Assembly: GCA_009774145.1 (NCBI GenBank)
Contig: VSND01000104.1
Span: forward strand, 1 to 10,213
Length of the DNA: 10,213 nt
Source: Lachnospiraceae bacterium
Lineage (GTDB): Bacteria > Bacillota > Clostridia > Lachnospirales > Lachnospiraceae
Direction of reading: 5' to 3'
A program made the position numbers and the translations under genes. Under the pieces are notes generated by a model. That model searched no databases and was not told the origin of the DNA. It saw only the letters and a program-made list of their open reading frames with translations. Shown here piece after piece: positions 1-6,555 of the stretch (position 1 is the stretch's first letter; each line of letters starts with the position of its first letter).

Positions 1-293
1 ATATAAAACTCACCATCTTTGCTGTAAACAGGTAAAATTTCAGCTGTATGTTTTAAATATTTGTTTAAAATATCTACCGCTTTTTTATCAAAAACCGGAA
101 TATGCGGAAAAAAACCTGGCGCATTACTCAAAAGCAGATTTTTTTCCGGTTCCATTCTGGTAAGGACTTTGGATGTCCATTGATTCTTTTTACTTCTTCC
201 ATCAAACGATTGAAATTCATCAACCCCCATTTCTGGCCTGGCAATTAAATTATCATACAAATCCACTTCAAAACCTAATTTCCAAATATTCAT
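1..293 (-). CDS. Imm11 (DUF1629) family immunity protein, cut by the left window edge
   Basis: Only the first 97 codons are present and the frame is open to the window edge. The start MNIWKLGFEVDLYDNL and the later stretch PVFDKKAVDILNKYLKH followed by AEILPVYS match the pattern of the Imm11/DUF1629 family of bacterial immunity proteins, in which a conserved hydrophobic segment, a 'vs/fdkkAvdiL' helix and an E-x-LP turn occur in this order. These proteins are found next to polymorphic toxins. I choose the ATG at 293: AGGA stands 6 nt before it and the family normally begins at this Met. An ATG at 320, overlapping the previous stop as ATGA, would add nine residues but has no clear Shine-Dalgarno. 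No cognate toxin for it is visible here; it may be an orphan immunity gene or serve a toxin further left. Confidence 0.7.
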   Translation of the reverse strand, partial: MNIWKLGFEVDLYDNLIARPEMGVDEFQSFDGRSKKNQWTSKVLTRMEPEKNLLLSNAPGFFPHIPVFDKKAVDILNKYLKHTAEILPVYSKDGEFY

Positions 294-316
294 ATCCTGT
301 CCTGCAAAGTTCTTAT

Positions 317-694
317 TCATGAATAAACAGCTTCATGTAATTGATCCATCTCATGGAAACTGCCATCATCACTGTAAATAATGCACACCCCGAATTCTTC
401 CATGATTTTTTTACATATTTTTTCAGCAAGCCTGCCGCTGTTCTCATCGCTGCTGAGTTCCAGTGCAAGTTCTGTATTACATCCAGCACTGTATTTTTTT
501 AATTCCAGCTGTTCTTTTTCGTCCAGATTAAAATTTTCTCCGCGATAATAACACCATACAGCCCCCTCACTATCCTCAAGAACTACCTGATCTGCTGCAT
601 TTGTCTGTATATTCCCGCCCATTAATTGCAGCAGTGAAAACATTTCATCTTTTGAAGTTTTTCTTTCCAACATCAGCGACATTATTTTCGACAT
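317..694 (-). CDS. Small soluble protein, candidate immunity protein
   Basis: The 125-residue acidic product has no membrane segment. A short helical start (SKIMSLMLERK) is followed by an alpha/beta body with strands around VVLEDSEGAVWCYY (38-51) and CIIYSDDGSF (104-113). The size, acidity and fold pattern fit immunity proteins, but I do not recognise the family. Its ATG lies inside the end of the upstream gene (13 bp overlap). A strong GGGAGGA 8 nt before the ATG is part of that gene's last codons, so the two are coupled. The following gene may start at an ATG overlapping this stop (ATGA). It may protect against the nuclease toxin or against toxins of other strains. Confidence 0.75.
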   Translation of the reverse strand: MSKIMSLMLERKTSKDEMFSLLQLMGGNIQTNAADQVVLEDSEGAVWCYYRGENFNLDEKEQLELKKYSAGCNTELALELSSDENSGRLAEKICKKIMEEFGVCIIYSDDGSFHEMDQLHEAVYS

Positions 695-1491
695 TTTATT
701 TGTCCTCCCTCTGTCTCAATTTTTCTAAACCTTTCACCTATAATTTTTTCCAGACCACTTATAACACCATTAAATTCTGTTTTATTAATTTCAGAAAGCA
801 CAGGATTTTCCGAAAAGAATCGTAAATGATCGTCATGAAGCACTATGACACAGTTCTCAATATATTGATACATACCATCAGATACTGCAATTCCTCCCTT
901 TGACTTTATTTTTTGTATAATGATGTCCATATCCATATTTTTCTCCAGCATTAAAAGCAGTTCGTCAATGGCATTTTCGCTTCCTTTTTTAACCAGTCCT
1001 GTATGATACAAATAAATCAATGATAGATATAATCTGTTATCCGGATTAAAAACAGATCCATAGTCCAGCATTATTTCTATCGTATTATCAATCAGTGAAA
1101 AATGAAGTACTGTAGAATTATAAAGGTATTCGTCAATCAACATGCCTTTTATATTATATACCTTTAATAAATATTTCATTGTCAAATCTACTGTCTTCAA
1201 TATATGGGCATTTTCTTTGAGTACATTTTTATTCAGTACACTTTCTCTATCTCTGCTGTTATAAAGAAGCCGATATTTATAATTTTTGCCGCTGCCGGTC
1301 ACCATTGACAATTCCGTTATTTTATTCTGGTTGTTAATAAAATCTATTACCTCGAGAATCAGGTCAACCGACAAATTGCTGCACTTAAAATATCCAATTA
1401 TGTCTCTGGATAAATACCAGGTATTAATTTGCATGTTTTCTGCTTCAACCGTTGGAAACAGAGAATTGTATGCATCAACATTCAGTATCAT
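682..1491 (-). CDS. Unrecognised soluble protein, candidate immunity to the nuclease toxin
   Basis: The 269-residue product has no signal peptide or membrane segment and appears mixed alpha/beta, with Asn/Ile/Lys/Tyr-rich composition. I do not recognise the family. It begins 15 bp after the stop of the nuclease-toxin gene, with a strong GGAAGGAG 6 nt before its ATG that overlaps no other start choice. A cytoplasmic protein in this position is the natural immunity partner for an intracellular nuclease. The gene is very AT-rich (a sampled 60-bp stretch near 1081 is about 28% GC), unlike the central parts of the toxin gene, which suggests it arrived with the toxin tip. Its last 13 bp overlap the next gene. 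It is long for a single-domain immunity protein, so a different role is possible. Confidence 0.8.
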   Translation of the reverse strand: MILNVDAYNSLFPTVEAENMQINTWYLSRDIIGYFKCSNLSVDLILEVIDFINNQNKITELSMVTGSGKNYKYRLLYNSRDRESVLNKNVLKENAHILKTVDLTMKYLLKVYNIKGMLIDEYLYNSTVLHFSLIDNTIEIMLDYGSVFNPDNRLYLSLIYLYHTGLVKKGSENAIDELLLMLEKNMDMDIIIQKIKSKGGIAVSDGMYQYIENCVIVLHDDHLRFFSENPVLSEINKTEFNGVISGLEKIIGERFRKIETEGGQIKCRK

Positions 1492-1506
1492 ATTGTTCTC
1501 CTTCCG

Positions 1507-2991
1507 CTAATCGATAATTCTTTCCAACAATTCACCCATTTTAAGTTCTTCTCCGATTTGATATATAATCTGCACAAGATTTTTAGGACTTCCAGGCGCA
1601 TTGGGACTAAAAATTCTTCCTGGTAATCTCATCAATTCTGTTTCTGTCAACTGCCCCTCTTTTAGGACAACAATAACAAAATCTGATTGGGCCTTTGTTA
1701 TTTCACTTACTATATTATTAGAACTACTTCCAACCAAAGTCTTCAACTCAGCCGTTCCACCTGTAGTCAAATTAGTATAGTCTGCAGTTCCAGGTCCTCT
1801 TTGGCCTTCTGGTATTTTTCCTTCAAGATAAATACCATTTTCCCACATTAACTCCCCTACCTTGTTTTCGATATCTGTTGCTTCTGGGTTATGATTAACA
1901 AACTTATCGTTTTTCAAAGTAGTTAACTCTGTTTCTGGATTCTGATATCCTGCACTTTGCGTAATCTTTCCGGGCGGATCTTTTGGTTTTTCCCAAAGCC
2001 GTGGATTCATCATTCCCCAAAATCCAATTTGAAGAGACATCAGGTCTGAAAATTCTTCATAACTGCTGTAGCTTTCATCGGACATTCCCATGGACTTCAT
2101 CCAGTTAACTCCGCTCACCTGTTCTATGGCATTCGTCAGCTTAAACAGAGTATTTGCTCCGGTTATGGCAAAAAAGCCGCTTGCCGTCAGGTCTACCAGT
2201 GCGCCTGCGCTTACAAACTGGCCAAAGATACTCATTCCAAATGGTGCAGAAGCGGCTATTACTGTTTCTGCTGCATATGGCGCCAGGCATAGTTCAAATC
2301 CAGCAAGCGCCCCGGTCAAGGCCCCGGTCAATCCATTCATGATATAGCTGGCTGCTCCGCTGTTGGTTCCGTTTTCTGCATCCTTTGCCGCTGTTCCAAG
2401 AACGGCAGCAGCGCCGACTGCCGCAGCCAGTCCCCCCACTACCATTGGTGCAATCGCAGCAGATGCTCCCGCAGTAAAAACCAGAGAAGCCAGATAAGCA
2501 GCCGCCAGAGATACGACAGCCACTACAGCCAGTCCTGCAAGTATATTTCCCCAAAGACCGGAAAATCCGCTTTCTTCCTCAACCGGAACCTGCTCCGGTG
2601 CATCTGGAAACGGTTCATACTCCACAAAATCGGTTCCGCACAGAATCCCCCCGTCTCCAAGCGCATGAAACTCATAATTCATTATAAACGAGGAATCGCC
2701 TCCGGTAAGCACATACATTCTTCTTACTTCTGCCGTCTCAAAGTCCTTCAGCCTTATCACTTTCTTATGAAGGTATGACATAAGCGCGCCGAAGTCCTCC
2801 TCTATGTATTGAAAGAGAAAATCCGGCTTCCAGTATCGCCTGACCGGGCTCTGATCCAGATACATGTTTTCATCATAAACAGCAACCATCAGTTCATAAC
2901 TTTTTGTAATGATACTGCTTTCCAATGGAGACAGAATTACATAATTTATCTTTTTATTCGACTTTCTGCATTCTGCAGTACATTCTGCCAT
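1507..2991 (-). CDS. Polymorphic toxin with hydrophobic centre and CdiA-C-like nuclease domain
   Basis: The 494-residue protein has three regions. Residues about 13-130 form a mixed alpha/beta N-terminal domain I do not recognise. Residues about 143-285 are rich in Gly/Ala with several membrane-capable stretches (148-173, 178-202, 214-250, 256-282). After a linker, residues about 368-494 resemble the CdiA C-terminal nuclease family: E375 in ENKVGELM, D404 in GTADY, and ELK with E415/K417, an order consistent with a PD-(D/E)xK-type site. Known relatives cleave tRNA; the target here is inferred. Without a signal peptide, delivery by the apparatus is likely, with the hydrophobic centre aiding membrane passage. 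The upstream DcrB-like protein is a fitting chaperone. No Shine-Dalgarno precedes the ATG, which overlaps the stop of a 25-codon ORF. GC is up to 67% in the hydrophobic centre but about 32-37% in the toxin tip. Confidence 0.8.
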   Translation of the reverse strand: MAECTAECRKSNKKINYVILSPLESSIITKSYELMVAVYDENMYLDQSPVRRYWKPDFLFQYIEEDFGALMSYLHKKVIRLKDFETAEVRRMYVLTGGDSSFIMNYEFHALGDGGILCGTDFVEYEPFPDAPEQVPVEEESGFSGLWGNILAGLAVVAVVSLAAAYLASLVFTAGASAAIAPMVVGGLAAAVGAAAVLGTAAKDAENGTNSGAASYIMNGLTGALTGALAGFELCLAPYAAETVIAASAPFGMSIFGQFVSAGALVDLTASGFFAITGANTLFKLTNAIEQVSGVNWMKSMGMSDESYSSYEEFSDLMSLQIGFWGMMNPRLWEKPKDPPGKITQSAGYQNPETELTTLKNDKFVNHNPEATDIENKVGELMWENGIYLEGKIPEGQRGPGTADYTNLTTGGTAELKTLVGSSSNNIVSEITKAQSDFVIVVLKEGQLTETELMRLPGRIFSPNAPGSPKNLVQIIYQIGEELKMGELLERIID

Positions 2992-3003
2992 TACATTCTG
3001 CAG
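2967..3003 (-). repeat. Three tandem imperfect 12-13 bp repeats across the toxin start codon
   Basis: Read on the minus strand, the units are CTGCAGAATGTAA, TGGCAGAATGTA and CTGCAGAATGCA. They span the end of the 25-codon ORF and the first codons of the toxin, which begins MAECTAECR. The first copy has one extra A, which creates the TAATG stop/start junction. Copies of 12 bp keep the toxin frame, so slippage there would change length and not frame. Confidence 0.7.
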
Positions 3004-3068
3004 TTCATTTCATAAGATAATATATCTATAAATTCAAACGGCCTTACTTTTATAAACGTTTCTCTCAT
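2991..3068 (-). CDS. 25-residue ORF coupling the chaperone-like gene to the toxin, or spike-protein remnant
   Basis: This ORF begins at an ATG that overlaps the stop of the DcrB-like gene (ATGA) and ends in a TAA that overlaps the toxin start (TAATG). A strong AGGGGAGG precedes it. The peptide contains KVRPFEFIDILSYE. That segment looks like the first strands of a VgrG/late control gene D-type spike protein, where a similar F-x-F-x-x-I run opens the chain, but it is too short to prove this. Two readings fit. It may be a working coupler that feeds ribosomes to the toxin gene, which has no good ribosome site of its own. Or it may be the remnant N-terminus of a larger protein broken near the repeat at 2967-3003. 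The toxin frame has a stop just upstream (TGA), so any break would have to be downstream of it. Confidence 0.45.
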   Translation of the reverse strand: MRETFIKVRPFEFIDILSYEMNCRM

Positions 3069-3652
3069 ATTCGTGTTTCCTCCCCTGTACAGTCATGTAT
3101 GGAACGCATCATACGTCCGGCCGCATCTCTCCATTCCGCCAGCTTTTTGTAAGGGCAGTTGAAGATTCCATGCATAAGATATCCTCCGACCGGAGTCACA
3201 TACATCATGTAATAGATCGGATCATCCACACAGAATCCCTTGAAATCAAACCAGCTCACAGAAGAATTTCCCAGCTCTTCTTCCTCAAGATCGTAAAACA
3301 CATATGCCGGATTTACTTTCTTAATAACCATCCGGAATTCTTCCGCTGCTTTTTTCGTCTGATCACAGCGTATCTTCATGCCATACAGACTGAAAGTCAT
3401 ATTAACAGAAGTATCCAGACTTGTTTTAATAATATGCGGACGCTGTTCAGACGGATATTTGATCCTCGCCAGATTGGATGGCAGATCTATAAAACTGGAT
3501 GGCAGCATAATATCCATCTTTCCGTCAAACAGTTTTACCCGCTCAAATTCCATCAACTCTCCATCAATATACATTCCGGATTCCAAGTCCATATGTTCCT
3601 CATTTCTGGCTCTTCTCCGAAATTCGAGTATCTTCTCATCTAAAAACTCCAT
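3065..3652 (-). CDS. DcrB/DUF1795 (EagR-like) protein, probable chaperone for the hydrophobic toxin
   Basis: The 195-residue soluble protein has a short helical N-terminus and a core that resembles the DcrB/DUF1795 family: FDGKMDIMLPSSF at about 42-54, KYPSEQRP at 65-72, then alternating strands and a late HGIFNC...W...MMRSIHDC region (about 161-188). In proteobacterial T6SS, members of this fold (EagR/EagT6) shield the membrane segments of effectors and are encoded directly upstream of them. Here too, the next large gene is a toxin with a long hydrophobic central region. I infer the same chaperone role; an adaptor or a second immunity protein for the preceding peptidase toxin is possible. 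The family match is by eye. GAAGG precedes the ATG, and the gene starts 18 bp after the LRR-like gene. Its stop codon overlaps the ATG of a 25-codon ORF (ATGA). Confidence 0.75.
   Translation of the reverse strand: MEFLDEKILEFRRRARNEEHMDLESGMYIDGELMEFERVKLFDGKMDIMLPSSFIDLPSNLARIKYPSEQRPHIIKTSLDTSVNMTFSLYGMKIRCDQTKKAAEEFRMVIKKVNPAYVFYDLEEEELGNSSVSWFDFKGFCVDDPIYYMMYVTPVGGYLMHGIFNCPYKKLAEWRDAAGRMMRSIHDCTGEETRI
3079..3086 (-). promoter_or_regulatory. Shine-Dalgarno AGGGGAGG before the 25-codon ORF
   Basis: AGGGGAGG lies 10 nt before the ATG at 3068, inside the last codons of the DcrB-like gene. No comparable site stands before the large toxin start at 2991, so this appears to be the ribosome entry point for both. 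Confidence 0.55.
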
Positions 3653-3670
3653 ATGTTTTCCCTTCTTTGT

Positions 3671-4339
3671 TTAGTAAGTATCTACTGGATAACAGTCTAT
3701 ATAACAATTGGGATACATCTTTTTAATCTCCTGTATCTCATCTTCTGTAAAAGTTTTGTCCGGAGTGACTTCATATGGTTCCCCCATCATATGCATATAT
3801 ATCAATTCTCTCATATTTTCCAGTCCAGAAATGTCATCCATTATTGTTCCATATTGTAAAGTCAGATACTTTACATTTTCCAGAGCAGAAAGTTCTGACA
3901 GATTACAGTTCACAAAAACACATACTTTAAACAAATGATGTCCCCCAAAACCGGGACCTCCGGTTTCTTCTACCATATAGTCATACGTCGTATTGGAGAA
4001 TGATATCACATCTCCTAAATATGTGAACTGTATCCAAACATCATACTCCTCCGGAATCTCACCCGTCTCGGTTAACAGTTTCTCTATCAATGCTTTTGTA
4101 GATAATATTTCCTCTACATGATTTTCAATTCCTCCAGGTACGTCATACCAGAGAAAAAATTTCCGACTCTCATGATGAAGCCCTACACTTTTCAATCTCA
4201 AACAATCAGACCCTTCCCGTTTCATACCCCACAGGAATTTTTTACATTCCCAACCATTACGATATGGCGAACAGCAATACATAAATACAACTACAAAGAT
4301 CACCGTGAAAACCACCACTGCTCTTTTCCTTTTTTTCAT
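3671..4339 (-). CDS. Membrane-anchored LRR-like protein, likely immunity to the cysteine peptidase toxin
   Basis: The 222-residue protein opens with a basic stretch (KKRKR) and a hydrophobic segment (about 7-22) ending in CC (22-23), so it is an N-terminal anchor or signal peptide. FMYC is not a good lipobox, so I do not call it a lipoprotein. Most of the chain would then lie outside the membrane. Residues about 145-182 contain short leucine-rich-repeat-like units (LSELSALENVKYL and ISGLENMREL). The gene starts 3 bp after the peptidase-toxin stop. Its Shine-Dalgarno AAAGGAG is made from the last codons of that toxin gene, so the two are translationally coupled. In polymorphic toxin loci the gene directly downstream is usually the immunity gene, and an extracytoplasmic topology would suit a peptidase that acts outside the cytoplasm. 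The function is inferred from position and topology; the family is not recognised. Confidence 0.8.
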   Translation of the reverse strand: MKKRKRAVVVFTVIFVVVFMYCCSPYRNGWECKKFLWGMKREGSDCLRLKSVGLHHESRKFFLWYDVPGGIENHVEEILSTKALIEKLLTETGEIPEEYDVWIQFTYLGDVISFSNTTYDYMVEETGGPGFGGHHLFKVCVFVNCNLSELSALENVKYLTLQYGTIMDDISGLENMRELIYMHMMGEPYEVTPDKTFTEDEIQEIKKMYPNCYIDCYPVDTY

Positions 4340-4342
4340 TTC

Positions 4343-5833
4343 TCACTCCTTTGTTATATAAAGCATGTTGCAAAAAGAGTAGTCATCCAGTTGTTCATTC
4401 GCATAAGAAATATAATCGTCATAATATATAAGATACTCTTTCCCCCATGATGACAATCTCAACATAGTTCGGGGCGGATTATCCCATGAATCTTCTATTC
4501 CCAAAATAGTAATGTAGTGATTATTTACCGTACCACTATTTTCATATTTTCCTTTCGCTTTATTATATGCATAAAAATCAACTCCTTCCCTTTCTCCAAA
4601 TCCAAGCTTAGGACCAATACACAGAATCACCGGCAAATCATTATCCAGCATCTCTGCCATTTTTGTTATCATCTCATCACCTTTCACTCCACCCCATTTT
4701 GCGGACAGGCCAAGATCAAACTGATCCGAATAGTTATTAATATTTTTTGCCATTAAAAATCCATTCAGCCCAAAATTCCGCACTACTGGAGAAAACACAT
4801 TGTTTAATGCATAAATATAATTTTTATAGCTTTCGTAATTATATCCTCCATTAACTGTATCCGGCTTCACAATGTCTGTAAAAGCTGTCTCGTATTTTTT
4901 ATCCTGCATGGACAAACTCAGTAGCAGATTGCCAACTGCAATCAGACCGCATCCGCATTTACTGATAATATCGTCCTGTGTTGCCCCTGAATACCATGCC
5001 TCATTTTTGAACCATCTCTGATTTCCACCCAGCATCATTTTTCCATCCACATAGAATTCAGGAAAATCAGATAAGCCGACATTTGTTTTACGCTGATGCT
5101 CATGCGGGGCAGGAGCTCCTGTCTGACCTGTCTCTCCATCACACACATGCTCATCTTCATTCTCCACATTCTGTCCGGAATCTATCGGCTCAATCAGGCC
5201 ACCATATTTACAAACCAGAAATGAATTGCATGTGACCGTTGCCTCGCCGCAGGGCGTCTCCATCCTGGACCACGCTCTGGCCCTGTCTTCCGGATTTTTC
5301 AATCCATTATCAACAATGCGGGTACTCGGATACGTATCCTGCCATACGCCAATGATAACCGGCGTACATTTTTCTCCTGTCACAGTTCCGCTTGATCCGT
5401 CCCGGCTGTTCTCTTCTGTTTTCACATAAGAAACTGTCTCCCTAGATACTCCCGGCCCGCCGGTTGGTTGACATACACCAAACATGGCAATATTGTAATT
5501 ATCACCCGGCACACAGTCCAGTTCGTGTATCAGTGGATGACTGCCAATATAAACGCCATGACATTTTTTCAGGTTGATCCGCCTTTTATGACTTCCGTTC
5601 CGGCATACCAGCGTTGCACCTCTGACCAGATACTCAAGACTGCCCGTTTCACTGTGATTGGCAAGATACTCGGTGATCTTTTCCGTTGCCTCTTCTTCAC
5701 TTTCAGCATCTATTCCTTTGTCTGTATCCACCTGGCTGTGCATCTGTTCCATAAGTTCTTTTGACTTCTCATCATATTCTGCCAGTTTCTTCTGTTCTGC
5801 CAGTATTAGTTCATCCATTGATTTTGTTGTCAT
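4343..5833 (-). CDS. PAAR-like (DUF4280) tip protein fused to papain/C39-like cysteine peptidase toxin
   Basis: The 496-residue protein has three parts. Residues 1-60 are charged and helical. Residues about 64-222 match the PAAR-like DUF4280 family: a VRGATLVCRNG opening, a central FGVCQPTGG segment, a CTP element, and the closing TCNSFLVCKYGGLIEPIDSGQ-type motif (split here as TCNSFLVCKYGG and IDSGQ). It is Cys/Gly rich, as in metal-stabilised spike tips. After a linker, residues about 255-496 form a papain-like domain: Gln272 in GNQRWF (oxyanion hole), Cys295 in CGCGLIA (nucleophile), His439 in NNHYITI, and SSWG at 461-464 where papain has NSWG. No signal peptide is visible, so export by the apparatus it tips is likely. 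The start is the ATG at 5833: AGGAGG sits 7 nt before it, while a TTG two codons earlier is too close. GC drops from about 50% to about 37% at the toxin junction near 5090. The immunity candidate follows after 3 bp. Confidence 0.85.
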   Translation of the reverse strand: MTTKSMDELILAEQKKLAEYDEKSKELMEQMHSQVDTDKGIDAESEEEATEKITEYLANHSETGSLEYLVRGATLVCRNGSHKRRINLKKCHGVYIGSHPLIHELDCVPGDNYNIAMFGVCQPTGGPGVSRETVSYVKTEENSRDGSSGTVTGEKCTPVIIGVWQDTYPSTRIVDNGLKNPEDRARAWSRMETPCGEATVTCNSFLVCKYGGLIEPIDSGQNVENEDEHVCDGETGQTGAPAPHEHQRKTNVGLSDFPEFYVDGKMMLGGNQRWFKNEAWYSGATQDDIISKCGCGLIAVGNLLLSLSMQDKKYETAFTDIVKPDTVNGGYNYESYKNYIYALNNVFSPVVRNFGLNGFLMAKNINNYSDQFDLGLSAKWGGVKGDEMITKMAEMLDNDLPVILCIGPKLGFGEREGVDFYAYNKAKGKYENSGTVNNHYITILGIEDSWDNPPRTMLRLSSWGKEYLIYYDDYISYANEQLDDYSFCNMLYITKE

Positions 5834-5840
5834 GGTCAAT

Positions 5841-5846
5841 CCTCCT
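5841..5846 (-). promoter_or_regulatory. Shine-Dalgarno AGGAGG fixing the start of the DUF4280 toxin
   Basis: A perfect AGGAGG is placed 7 nt before the ATG at 5833. An in-frame TTG at 5839 is only 1 nt from it, too near to serve as the start. Confidence 0.75.
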
Positions 5847-5862
5847 CACCTGTCAGCTTTCT

Positions 5863-6555
5863 TCAGAACAGCACCATCTCATCCAGCTCCATCGTCTCTT
5901 TTACATCAATAATGCCAAAGTGGTGTTCCCAGAACAGGAACACTTCACAGTTCAGCGGCAGAAACATGTCCTGCAGGAATTTCAGGCGGTTCTGTTCTTC
6001 TTTTTCTTCTCTCACGCCCACATAGATCAGTACCTGGCATACGGCTTCGTTGCCGGCATAGACCAGGGAGTCCGGATACAGGCACCGCATGACTTCCCGG
6101 AACAGGCTGATGGAACTGCCGCACCGGTACAGCTTCAGGATCAGGCGCAGAAGCTGATGAAGCTTTCTTTTCTCAAAGCCCCGCACCACTTCGGAAGCCT
6201 GGCTCCCGCACACGCCGTCCAGTAAATCGGCGAACAAAAACCGCAACGCATACTCCTGTCTGGACATACCCTGTCTGAGATCCAGCTGTACCAGATACTG
6301 CATGCAGATATCAAAAAAAATCAGCCTTGTCTTCTCATATCCTTTCAGATTGATATCCAGAACCTCCGAAAATTCTTTCGCATACCGGTACAGCGGATTG
6401 ATCTCTATTTCTTTCTTTTTAATTTCCCTGTTGTTGATCTCCTCCTGCACCACCTCCGTATAAGGACTGCCGTCCCGCACCGGAGTATAACGGAGTTCTT
6501 CTCTTGGGATCCCGCAGCGGTCCGCCTCCAGCGCCGCTTCCCATGCATAATTCAC
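5863..6555 (-). CDS. Putative tail/baseplate-like protein, GTG start
   Basis: The 230-residue protein is cytosolic-looking and mostly helical, with a C-terminal segment (FLFWEHHFGIIDV, followed by an acidic end) that resembles the ends of phage tail protein I-like baseplate proteins. That resemblance is by eye and weak. I place the start at the GTG at 6555, not the ATG at 6573. The GTG is preceded by GGGGGTGATC, a near-perfect match to the anti-16S consensus at 7 nt spacing, and its first four bases form GTGA with the stop of the upstream gene, a classic coupling arrangement. The ATG start would add six residues and overlap the upstream gene by 22 bp with a poor ribosome site. The tight coupling implies the two products are made in similar amounts, as for partners in one complex. 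The next gene, the PAAR-like toxin, begins 29 bp downstream. Confidence 0.8.
   Translation of the reverse strand: MNYAWEAALEADRCGIPREELRYTPVRDGSPYTEVVQEEINNREIKKKEIEINPLYRYAKEFSEVLDINLKGYEKTRLIFFDICMQYLVQLDLRQGMSRQEYALRFLFADLLDGVCGSQASEVVRGFEKRKLHQLLRLILKLYRCGSSISLFREVMRCLYPDSLVYAGNEAVCQVLIYVGVREEKEEQNRLKFLQDMFLPLNCEVFLFWEHHFGIIDVKETMELDEMVLF

Noticed and set aside
2991..3068. Simple single-base frameshift joining the 25-codon ORF to the toxin
   Set aside because: Removing the extra A from the first repeat does not join the frames. An insertion of one base or loss of two within the short stretch after the upstream TGA would be needed, so I keep this only as one hypothesis.
3095..3643. 182-codon plus-strand open frame antisense to the DcrB-like gene
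   Set aside because: It mirrors the DcrB-like gene almost exactly, has no Shine-Dalgarno and no recognisable domain; the minus-strand product fits the operon and a known fold pattern.
3671..4339. Lipoprotein call for the LRR-like protein
   Set aside because: The hydrophobic segment ends in a Cys, but the FMYC context is a poor lipobox, so a plain membrane anchor or signal peptide is safer.
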